This document shows positions 13,101 through 22,105 of a DNA stretch of 64,000 nucleotides, in pieces. Source of the DNA: Alnus glutinosa (Eukaryota > Streptophyta > Magnoliopsida > Fagales > Betulaceae). Location of the stretch: the NCBI RefSeq assembly GCF_958979055.1, contig NC_084887.1, positions 35,132,620 through 35,196,619 of the forward strand. Direction: 5' to 3'. The notes under the pieces were generated by a model. That model had not been told where the DNA came from. It ran no database searches and worked only from the letters and a program-made list of their open reading frames with translations. The translations under genes and the position numbers were made by a program. Positions within the stretch are counted from its first letter, which is position 1. The number at the start of each line of letters is the position of its first letter.

Positions 13101-16100
13101 CCAACATCCCTCGGGTCCAACACACCCACACCCACACCCTTTTTTGTAAGTGTCTGTATGATCATAATCCACCTTTTGTCAAGAACCTGCTAATAAAAGC
13201 ATATTACATCCTTTAGTGTAAGATTTTTATTTTCAATTTGTTGTTCCTACTATTTACTTTTAAAAGACAGAAACCCCCTTCAAAGTTTTTTTCTTACTAA
13301 TGATTGCTTTTAAAAGCCATGAAGGTCTGGAATTAACACCTTATGATAGAAACCAATACCAATAAATCATATGTTGTCAAAGAAACAGAACAAACAAATG
13401 AATTGCAATTAAAAAATCTATCATTCAGACATGCTGCTAAAAAAAATTTGCCCAAGATAATGGCAAGCTTAAACCAAAAAAAAAAAAAAAAAGATGAAAA
13501 CATGAAAAGAAACAAGGCATAACTAACAAAAGCTCGTATCAAAATTACCGGCCTAAATTTCAACAACAAGAAGCAGCGTAGATGGAGCAACTTGTTTATA
13601 AATAGAATCAAACTCACCATGAATAGGCTTTTCCACAAACGGCTTCCAAAAACGCTGACCATGAACCTCAACAAAATCTTCTTCCTCAACAAAATAATCC
13701 AGCTCTTGATATGCTACTTCTCGATTTACAAGGGCATATCTTGGAACGGGGATTCCATACAATTTAAGACGCTTGAATTCAGAAAAAATATGAATTAATT
13801 TTTACCCTCAATTTTGATTTTAAAAAAAAAATTAAAAATTAATAGAATTGACATGATACTGTTAGTTATTTCAAATTCATGCATGAAGCACTTAAAACAA
13901 TGACCAGGTCTGTCAATTTCCATAAAGTCACAAATTTTAACAGGAGAGGAGATCATAGACAACATAAATACATGCATACATGCATAATGAATTACTTTTT
14001 ACAACATACATACAATTACACAGCCTTTGCAGACCAGTCCAGCAGAAACATGCTGCACTACACTTTCCAGTCCACATAGTAAACTACAGAACCCCTCCTA
14101 GAACTACATAGCAAAAACACAGGGATGGCCTGATAGCCCCAATTTGTGGACTGTGCCAGAAGAGCTCAAACTAGCGCTTGGTAAGCGACTAACGTTTTTT
14201 CTTAGCACTTCCATGACTCTTACCTTATAAATGATTTATCCCTAAAATACAGAAATCAATAATGGAAGCGTTTAAGGAAACATAAAGCATGACGAGATCA
14301 CCATAAAGGATTAAAAAGAACATGAAACATATGCAAGAACCTACCACAAAATGCTAAACACAAATAATGGAACTGAACACTAACTAAAATATCAGAGTTC
14401 ATTAAGCATACCTCATATACCTTCCTTCGGTCATGAAGAAGGTGTTGCTGTTCTAATTCATTTACTAGAAAAGGTCTGGATCACAGAGCATGTAAGAAAA
14501 ATTATGGTTATAATACTCCCTCCATCCCACAGTAAATGATGTGCTTTCATTTTTTGAGTTTGTCACAAAATAGATGAAAGTGCCTACAAATGAAACCATT
14601 TATCTATTTAACTTCCTATATTACCCTTATAGTTGATTTTTTTTTGTCTCAAATTTGAACTCATCTTTTTTTACATTTGAGTCCTTGACCCTTCTAAGGA
14701 CGTTTTAGGCAGAGTGTTTGTTTTATTAAAAAGAATGCCATTGATAAATTTCCATTTATTGTGAGACAGAGGGAGCAACTAAAAAAGAACAGTGGTTGAG
14801 GAATGAAATATAATTGGTGTAAAAAAAGACTGAAAACTTACTTCCTTAAAGTAGCATATGCCTCGGCCTTTTCAAGGGGATAGCCATTGGAATAGAAGGC
14901 AATTAAACAATCACATATTGGCCAGCTGAAAAAAGAATACAACAACAAATTAGTCATCATATGCCCAAAAAACAGAGAAACAAGTAACAAAAGACAAAAC
15001 CCAAAAGCAACAGATTTCTCATCTAACAGCATGAACAGAATCAGTCACCAATTTCTCCTCTTTACTTATAATGGAACCTTTAAAATTGTCAATTTAGAAT
15101 TCTTTGGTGATAATTTTGGATTAGATGTTAGGGATCAGAACTGAACAGAAACATAAACACGTCTTTACATTCTATATCGTAAAAGAAAAAGGCTATTAAG
15201 TCAAATAATTAGTTTTATTCAAACTCATCTGTTTTTGGAATAGAAACAAATTTTAATTTAAAAGCAAATATAAAAGAAAAACAAATATTGAAAGGAATCT
15301 CTTGTAATTACTTCAAAGGAGAGTTCCTTCATCCTCAAGCAGACCTGATCCTTGCTTGGGCTTATCTTCTCTTATAATGACTCATCAACTCATATGATAT
15401 ATGGCAATGAAATGCCAAAAAGTAATTTCCACTTTTTACAAATTTGAATTTTTCCTCTTTGAACTGTATCAATTTAAAAGACATCACCTAGCAGGAGTGG
15501 AACTACATGCGAGGTTGGGTGGTACCTTAAAACCTTCTAATATAATTTTACCCTTACATTTTAGCTTAACTTTGTACAAAGTATATAGGTGACCCTCCCA
15601 AATGTTCACATGTTTTCTATATGGCCTAATATGTTTGGTTACTTTTCATCATCACCATTACTTTGGCTTCCAATCTTAAAACACTGGTTCCATCCCTGCC
15701 ACCAAGGCACCAAAACTAGTTGTTGTTTTTAAAGTTCGTTTTTTATTTGTATTTTTTTCTTTTGGCTAATATTGTAAATCACATGATGTTCATAGGCTTT
15801 TGAAAGTATAGTATCGACTTTGAAGATTTTGGTAGGAACCAAAGAATCAACAATTATAAAAATACTATCCACAGCCTTTAAATGTCGATAAAATGAAGAA
15901 GCCAACTCACATGACACCTGAAGTTACATTCATATAACCAATATTACACATCGTAAGATGTAAAGCACTAAAACACACTATCTTCCAGGTCATTACTTAA
16001 AAATATACCTCTCAATTGGATCTTCAAGGATGACCTTGTCCCCAAAATATATGGTCTACAACAACACAAACACGAGAACACGTCAACAAGAAACCAGAGA

Positions 16101-16631
16101 ATGTCAGCAAAGAAATTAAAAAACTCCTACCCTAGTGAGTCGTGACAACAAAATTTGGGAAAAATGCATCACTTAAATATTCAAACAACAAAAACAAACG
16201 TCCAAACACTACAATGCTTCACAGAGAAAACTATGACATGCGTAGAACCTTTCGATCACATTCATTTTCTTTAGCAAACAGAAGCATAAGCCAAATCCAC
16301 AACAACGAGAAGAACAAGTATACCTCAAATTCGATCAAAATTAACACTCATATACCTCAAATTCACCAAATGATTGTAGCCTGTCTAGAATCTGTCCCAT
16401 CGGTGCCGAAAATACCTACAAGATAAAACAGATTAATCGCTTCAGATTAAAACAAAGCAATATAACCTACATTCAGAGATTCATTGCACGCTCTGTTTCG
16501 TATTATTTGACAAAAAAAATTGAGCAAAAAGAGAGAACCTCCGAGCCGCATTTCACCTTCTTTTCCATCACGCAGACTCCAATCGTTATCTTCTTTCCGA
16601 AACCACCTCCTTCCTCCTCCATCTCGACCAT
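1137..16631 (-). CDS. VIH: VIP1/PPIP5K-type inositol hexakisphosphate and diphosphoinositol-pentakisphosphate kinase, 5' part (N-terminal 282 codons)
   Basis: This enzyme family phosphorylates InsP6/InsP7 to inositol pyrophosphates in the cytosol; plant members (VIH1/VIH2) serve phosphate and jasmonate signalling. Ten coding exons read in frame on the minus strand: 16539-16631, 16356-16415, 16009-16055, 14842-14925, 14412-14475, 13618-13771, 4057-4127, 3480-3584, 2659-2751 and 1137-1211, 846 nt without a stop. The start ATG at 16631 opens [10 protein letters not shown], then [17 protein letters not shown]; later landmarks are [105 protein letters not shown] and [19 protein letters not shown], typical of the ATP-grasp kinase half. 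The C-terminal phosphatase-like half lies beyond the left edge. The last exon ends in Gly where family members I recall have Ala. Whether it is VIH1 or VIH2 cannot be decided here. Confidence 0.93.
4740..4880 (-). mobile_element. Very short LINE 3' tail
   Basis: On the minus strand this reads as a LINE 3' end: TGTATACTTCCTGTGTACTT, a gcgcc-rich box, TTTAATGAAATTTTCGTACTT, then an A-run at 4740-4766. It matches in layout the tails of the other LINE copies here. No coding part is left. It lies in the 9.49-kb VIH intron. Confidence 0.6.
4885..5130 (-). mobile_element. Second short LINE 3' tail
   Basis: The minus strand carries another LINE 3'-UTR-like stretch: a GTGTATTCGG box, CCCCTTGCAC, TTTTAATGAATTTGC and a terminal TTTACTTATATATA. 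It belongs to the same broad tail type as the neighbour at 4740-4880 but is diverged from it. It is non-coding and lies in the long VIH intron. Confidence 0.5.
5568..6485 (+). mobile_element. 5'-truncated LINE with 13-bp target-site duplication
   Basis: The insert at 5581-6472 is flanked by the direct repeat aatgtgcaactta (5568-5580 and 6473-6485). The insert starts inside the coding region ([36 protein letters not shown]), carries internal stops (for example TAG in the ARD-EVDVF context near 5731), continues through a zf-RVT remnant ([19 protein letters not shown] at 5942-6181), and ends in ATTACTTATCAAAAAAAG. It is a dead copy inserted by target-primed reverse transcription into the VIH intron. 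Confidence 0.9.
6677..7045 (+). mobile_element. TRIM (terminal-repeat retrotransposon in miniature), plus-strand copy
   Basis: A 209-bp LTR (6677-6885, TGTAACACC...CATTACA) is followed after AAA by ATGATATCAGAGTCA, a diverged methionine-tRNA primer binding site, then about 95 bp with no coding capacity, a purine tract (GAGGAGGGGAAT, 6969-6980) and the start of a second LTR at 6982 (TGTAACATC), which breaks off near 7045. LTR, primer site, purine tract and LTR in this order with no gag or pol is the TRIM structure. Confidence 0.8.
7046..7901 (-). mobile_element. Tandem TRIM array: three LTRs sharing two internal regions
   Basis: On the minus strand three LTRs alternate with two internal regions: LTR 7046-7254, internal 7255-7352, LTR 7353-7595, internal 7596-7694, LTR 7695-7901. 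Each internal part holds the purine tract at one end and a primer site at the other, which reads close to TGGTATCAGAGCC in reverse complement. The middle LTR is about 34 bp longer because its start (around TAACGACCCAAGGAAAAGCG) is duplicated. An LTR-internal-LTR-internal-LTR chain is what unequal recombination between LTRs produces. It abuts the plus-strand TRIM head to head. Confidence 0.8.
7915..11888 (-). mobile_element. Degenerate L1-type LINE (endonuclease, reverse transcriptase, zinc-binding domain)
   Basis: From 5' to 3' on the minus strand: endonuclease remnant (IICLMETKM, 11704-11885; a further part at 11526-11711 broken by a poly-C run), a linker domain (10909-11250), the reverse transcriptase entry [20 protein letters not shown] (10483-10725), RT core [20 protein letters not shown] and [13 protein letters not shown] (10097-10414), the active-site motif FLFADDML (9591-9926), [16 protein letters not shown] (9333-9569), HDWWCGD near 9100, and zf-[21 protein letters not shown] (8203-8469). 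Frameshifts and stops separate the blocks. The 3' tail ends in the T-run near 7917. The 5' end is missing and joins a TRIM LTR fragment at about 11888. A second LINE is nested at 8705-9015. Confidence 0.88.
8705..9015 (+). mobile_element. Nested 5'-truncated LINE tail, opposite to its host LINE
   Basis: The plus strand reads LMWCL then a stop, [39 protein letters not shown] and a 3' tail ending CTCTTACTTATC with ten A's (8998-9015). It interrupts the minus-strand LINE between its HDWWCGD block and its zf-RVT block. The motif CATAGAGGAGCTCAT occurs at both 8712 and 8818, a small rearrangement at the 5' junction. I found no clear target-site duplication. Confidence 0.75.
11889..12286 (-). mobile_element. 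TRIM copy with one truncated LTR
   Basis: A full 209-bp LTR (12078-12286) is followed on the plus strand's left side by a 105-bp internal region (11973-12077) with an intact-looking primer site (GGTATCAGAGCCAGG on the minus strand) and a poly-C-extended purine tract, then a second LTR cut off at about 11889 where the LINE begins. It is the same family as the array at 6677-7901; the LINE appears to sit between the two clusters. Confidence 0.75.
12360..12957 (+). mobile_element. Unclassified retroelement 3' fragment with LINE-type tail
   Basis: A frame from 12398 to TAG at 12710 encodes a basic, charged segment ([32 protein letters not shown], one internal TAG, then [20 protein letters not shown]). 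About 230 bp of T/G-rich sequence follow, ending TGTGTACGTAGGGGCGCC and TACTTACTTATCAAAAAA. The tail matches the LINE copies nearby; I do not recognise the coding part (an ORF1 end is possible). Confidence 0.55.
14516..14775. mobile_element. Stowaway-type MITE in a VIH intron
   Basis: About 260 bp begin CTCCCTCCATCCCACAGTAA and end in the inverted match TTATTGTGAGACAGAGGGAG. The element lies between the fourth and fifth VIH coding exons. TA precedes the left end, but the right flank is CA, so the duplication is decayed. This terminus is the classic Tc1/mariner Stowaway signature. Confidence 0.75.
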
Positions 16632-17230
16632 CTCTCTCTGGAACTCTCTGAAAAACACACACAAACACTCTCTCCCCCCTTTAAGAACGCAGAATTCGAA
16701 TCCAAATCCAATTCAAACTCTTCAACTCCAGCTTCACCGCTAAAATCTAATACACAAACTCATTAGCAACCGCCATTCAGAAACACCGAAAGCTCTCTGA
16801 AACATAAACATACATACACGCGCACGCGCACGCGCACACACATATACATATATACCTTCACATACACGTATACGATCTAGAGGAAGGAAAAGCAAGCGAG
16901 AAACATTACCGGAGAAGCGCCAACTTGGACAATAGATTGGAAGTGACAAGCTGAGGACGAGAGAGAAAAGTTGAGAAGCGCTTTTACGCCTTTCCCAAGC
17001 TGTGGAAAGTGGAAACTGGAAAATGAGAGTTTCATGAAAAAGGTTATATAGATACATAAAGTGGGAGTGTTTGGATATGAACTTCTTTTAGATTCTGGGA
17101 TATGCAAGAAAAAGGCGGGCCGGTACGTTGCTTTTCTGGACGAGGTCGAGGTCAGTTTTGTGTGACGTAGCTTCATTACCGATTTTGGATTTTTTTTTTC
17201 TGCTGGAATCTGTTAATGCCTTCGTCATGG
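16632..17230 (-). promoter_or_regulatory. 5'UTR and promoter-side region of the VIH-type gene
   Basis: This is the DNA just upstream of the start codon. It holds pyrimidine-rich leader sequence and a CG/CA simple repeat (about 16816-16848). A leader intron is plausible, with a donor in the reverse complement near 16912 (CTCCG then gtaatg) and an acceptor near 16742 (tattag). I see no certain TATA box, and the transcription start cannot be fixed from sequence alone. Confidence 0.4.
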
Positions 17231-18403
17231 TCGAAGCTAAGATAGTTTTGGCTGTTTAAGCTTTAATTTGTCAAGTGGCATGTGGTTGGACCGTTGGAGG
17301 CGAGGAGGTCCCACGCCTGAGATAATTATGTCATATTTCATCGCTATTTTATATTCAATTATGTGACTGTGTCTATTGTGTCTATTAGTGGAATCCCGTG
17401 ATATCCCACGCTTGTTGTGGCATAACGCATGGCTTTTGGTACCATTTATTGTTCTATGTTTTTAGGCTATTCTAGATTTTCTAGTCAATTGGTGTTTCTT
17501 TCTCCCCCCGGAAGAGGATTTTATGCTCAATTTATTGGGATATGCGAGTCTAATGATTCTACTTTAGCTAATGACAAAAGATAAGCATATGGCAATTATT
17601 CCCATATTTTATTTTATTTAACTTTTCGCACCTACAAATCAGTAAGAGATCCCCAACTAAATTGAAATCAAAATCTCTTTCGTGATGTGATGAATGTTCA
17701 TAGGCATAAATATACATGGTTGAGTAGTGTAAGCATACTACTTTGGAATCTTCCTATAGTTTAATAACATATAATCATATATATATATATTTATGTTAAG
17801 GACCACAGGTCCACAATTCATTAAAAAACAGATTTAAAGCGAAAACAATGGTCAAAAGACGGATCACTGGCTCGGAGCCTCGGGTTTTGGGGTGGGGAGT
17901 GGGGACCGTGCTGTTGACTACCCCATCAAAACCAGTGAGGATAAATAGTAGTATTTTTTTTACTTCTGACTTTATTGGACATGTTCAATGGAAGACGGTT
18001 AGATACCAATTGTTTTCACCATTTTATTTGTTTTAATTTTTTTTTAAAAAAAAATGACGTGAATCTAGGCAGAACTTTTTGACTCACCATTCCGACTTTC
18101 CGAGTAACTTCCGAATACACGATTTTACCCATTAAAATTAATAAATTATGTATTAAGTAATTCGGAAAAATTCTTAGTGCGGCATCAATACCAGGAATTT
18201 TTACCTTTTACTTAAACCACACAAATTTTGTCTACTTTCTTAAAAGAATTCTAAGTTTAGCAATTATAAGTTATAACCTTTAGGCGGACATTAGTTAATC
18301 AAAGTAAGATTTCCATATTGACTTTGGGGGTCAGAACTTAGAATATGCAACTTTATGCTTTCGAGATGGAGCAAGCATATCCTTTATTCTCTGGAAAGAT
18401 TTG
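17231..18403. other. Gene-free stretch left of the solo LTR
   Basis: I see no gene in this 1.2 kb. It has AT-rich simple sequence near 17770-17790 and T/A runs near 18030-18055. Short open frames here have no recognisable composition or family. Confidence 0.6.
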
Positions 18404-18991
18404 TGTTAGGGAAATTTACATGAATTAAAAAATAGAATTTCTTAGTGACCCCGGACAAGGGCAGAGTCCGACGACAAAGAGTCCGACGACAAAGACACGG
18501 AGAGTCCGGAGAAGAAAGGCGGAACAGTGAAATATTAAATGAGGGCATTAATGGGGGAAATCACTTCATAGGAAAGCAGTGGTCTATCGGGTCAAAGACA
18601 CCCGCCGCCATACAGGAAAGCATGAACTGCGGCGTGAGGTGACCATTTGGAACGGCTGAAGGGCATTAATGAGGAAAAGATAAGCATCTCAGAGTAATAA
18701 ATGGTCGTACGGATTAAGGGAAAAAGGGGACAATAAAGAACAAATGAGGGAATAAAAACAACAACATGATATTTTTTTAGGTGATATAACCCAAAGAAGT
18801 TTTTCCATCCTTCGTACTAAAATCTCCTACTAACTTGATCGTCGGAGGGGATTTGGCCGGAAACCCCGCCGATCCTTTTGTTTTGCAGGGCTTGGAGAAA
18901 GTTGCTCTCTGGCTTCTGGTCTAATTGTTCGAGGTCCGGGAGCACCAGGAGCTGACACGTGTTACATTTGAAATTTGACATCAACAATTTG
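18399..18991. mobile_element. Solo LTR with 5-bp target-site duplication
   Basis: A 583-bp unit (18404-18986) starts TGTTAGGG and ends ATCAACA, the inverted TG...CA LTR termini, and is flanked on both sides by ATTTG (18399-18403 and 18987-18991). Inside are a tandem copy of GAGTCCGACGACAAA near 18470-18495 and a GC-rich block with GATCGTCGGAGGGG near 18840, the make-up of a Gypsy-type LTR. No primer site, internal region or second LTR is present, so recombination between two LTRs has removed the body. Confidence 0.88.
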
Positions 18992-20634
18992 CATTTTGGT
19001 CGTTTTCATGGTTCTTTCCTTCACAATTTATTATTTATGTTTTTGATGTTCTTATTCTCCTTATTCCTTATAGCACGGTTAGAATGGTCGGTGCATATCT
19101 TCACAGTCTTAATGGCCTAATGGGCTAAGACATTTAAAAATCCACGACGATTTTACGTAGCAACTTCTGGTTCCAGCCAAAGTCGAAAGCAGATAGAAAA
19201 AATAAAAATAACCAGAAGGCAGGAATGGTACGTACAAGGGTGATATGATAGAACTAAACGCACCCGTTCCAAATGACTAATCCTCTAATCCTATCCGTAC
19301 GTAAGTTTGCTTGGTTCTCAACAATTTTATTGATAGGATGGTTAGTAATAGACGTTAGTAATTCACGCAGTAAATTGTTCAAACAAGTTTTGAACGACTC
19401 ACTCTTATTCGGGAGTATGGGTAGCTCATCCAAAGTGATTTCGATAACGCCCAAACAAATCCAACGATCGTTATCACCAAATTTATGATTCTAGAGGTGG
19501 AGCAACCACCTCTAGAGGTTTGAAGTGATGACCAACCACTCCCTTACCTCCAAGGAGGTGGTCAGCCACCCATGAAAGTGGCTAGGGTGACTATTTCGGC
19601 CTTCCCTTAGTGACTTGTTTGTGCAATATTTTTGAATTGATGTAACATTAGTGCTACACCACATTGCCACAATAACGCGTAAGGTAACCGTGTGTTAAAG
19701 AGTACACATGGCTAGCATTTTTCTACGCTTATTATTTTCTATCTTCGTTTGCATTCTCTTCAAATTACATATGTTGTTGTTACTAAATATTATTTTTTAA
19801 GCTTTCATTTAACATCAACAAAATTGAAACATATTTATGTCACATTCAAGTTATACAAGCTCCTCTCCCATTCCCCGCATTGAATAAAATAAATAAATAA
19901 ATAAAAGAACAAAAAAAAAAAAAAAAAAGTTATGCATGCTTCTCTTTGTGTCGACCCTCTGCCATAATACAGCCCTTAGAAAGGTTTGATTGGTTTATGG
20001 TCCATTTGGGGTCATTAATGGATCTATTGTCTATTGTTTATTTTTGTTTCAATATTGCCTTTACGTTTTGGTTTTGTGGTTAGAATGGCCACCTCTTTAT
20101 AGTTGTTCGACCCCTTAGCTGTTGGACCCCTTGCAACCTTTTTCCGCTACTATAATAATAATAAAAAAGTTATACAAAAATATAGCTATTTGATAATGTT
20201 ATATCACTTAATATCTTGTCGAACCCATGCTGGGCCACATAATTTATATGTATTGATTATATTTGCTAAATATCAAACGGATCATAAGTTAAAGATTATT
20301 ATTTTTAAAAAAATATTTGGTGATCACTAGATAATATTTTGATCCTATGGAACCCGTTCCTTTGTGTACATATATGGGATTCTATCATATCCTTTGTCTC
20401 GTGTGATTAAATAACTGGAGATATAATGCGGTTCAAATAATTAAATGGTCAAAATTACAAGATGAATCCTAGTGAGTTTTCCTCCAATACTACAATCTTT
20501 ACCATTTATTTGAATTAGAGGAGATCGATCTTCCATTATTAATCACTTGAGGCAAGCCAAATTGATAATCATCTAATAAATATTTAGATAATTTTCCCTG
20601 CAGTTCAAAATCTATTAAGCATATGAGTTTCAAA

Positions 20635-20638
<4 letters not shown>
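18992..20638. other. Gene-free stretch with GGTGG/CCACC minisatellite-like repeat
   Basis: No gene is visible. At 19490-19610 several short GGTGG and CCACC blocks stand in inverted orientation (for example CTAGAGGTGGAGCAACCACC), a degenerate repeat that occurs again at 33190-33660. A-runs stand near 19912-19928. Confidence 0.55.

Positions 20639-20722
<84 letters not shown>
20639..20722. repeat. Long AT dinucleotide microsatellite
   Basis: About 41 uninterrupted AT units. A smaller AT run stands at 24931-24952 and another at 34767-34806. Confidence 0.95.
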
Positions 20723-20724
<2 letters not shown>

Positions 20725-21798
20725 TGGATGAGTCCATTTCAAAATGAATATTAAATAACATTTAATTGACCGTAAAATTCTACATAATTAAGTAATAAGT
20801 GTATAAAAGACATACAGTCCAACAGTTGACTTGACAATTAATAACATAACAAATGATGAATAAATATAATTTAAAACCTATATACTAATATACATATATA
20901 TATAACCATCTTGGCCATTTTCATGATGCTTTCTTCGTAACTTTCTCTGTTTTTGTTTGTTTAAGCAATCATGTTATATAAACATAAAATGGCTCTCTTC
21001 TCTATCTTTCTCTTGATTTTTAGGATTAAAGGATAGTCAACAACGAGAATTGATAACAAAAGAATATAGAAAATATTACATAACTTTCCTCGAAGTTTGC
21101 GATTATAACAAATTAAATTATTTTGAATCCTAAACTTGTAAAAACATTTCAATGCAATCGAATCAAACCCCTTCGTCCATATATTTGACTTGGCCACTTG
21201 GGCTTAATAGAACACGTGCACCCAAATCCTTCCGCATTTTACGAACAGTTTTGGCGCTCAAGCCGCTCAAGGACTTTGGATCTTCTCCGGTTCATTTGTG
21301 ATGAAATTGAGTGCTATGCTTTAACATTTTTGGGAAGCAAATTAAAGAAGGTATTAGATGTACGTTACCATGAAGAAAAATAACTCTAAAATAATTGCAT
21401 ACCATTGATAGATAATTAAATATTGAAAGTGATTAATTGGACATGCAATATTTTCTTTCAAATGTTTGGAATAAAAAAAATATTCATGTCAGTTATTAGA
21501 CAGCCTATATTAAAATAGAAATGATATAAATACATTTCATTTTCAAATTCATCATTGAATTTATGAGACCCACGTTAGGTCCTACAAATTCAATAATAAA
21601 TTTAAAACTTGATTGCGTGGAGATGTGTACATGATGTATATATATCCCTTCTCCTTAAAATGTTAAATTATTTTATATTAATTAATTATTAATTTCGCCT
21701 TACATGGACAATATCCTAGCTCCGCCGCGGACTATATACATAATATGTAACATATGATTAACTATAGTAAATATAATATAATTACATATAATATTTGA

Positions 21799-22098
21799 TA
21801 GGGCAAAAAGTTTGGTGGAGAGTCAACGGAAGGAGGTGTGGAGTGAGGAGTTCGACTCAGTAGGAGAGGGAGTATGGGTGCTTAGGGTGTGGTGCAGCCC
21901 AGATTGGGCTTTAGCATCTTTTGTCAGTTATGAGGCTGCAAAACGGTGTCAATTTGTTAGTTATGGGGTGTGAGGACAACGTCTTTTGGTAACTATGAGC
22001 GCCATATAAGGATCCTTTTCGGTTCACTCCAATATTCAGTTAGTTCAATATATGATAGCATATGCTTTTTGTTAAAAAAAAAAAAAAAAAAAAAAACT
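21799..22098 (+). mobile_element. Candidate SINE or other short retroposon with poly-A tail
   Basis: About 275 bp of relatively GC-rich, non-coding sequence end in TTTTTGTT and a run of about 22 A's (22075-22097). GAGTTCGACTC near 21850 resembles a Pol III B box. The composition differs sharply from the AT-rich flanks. No convincing A box or target-site duplication was found; the class is uncertain. Confidence 0.4.
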
Positions 22099-22105
22099 AT
22101 CGTTA

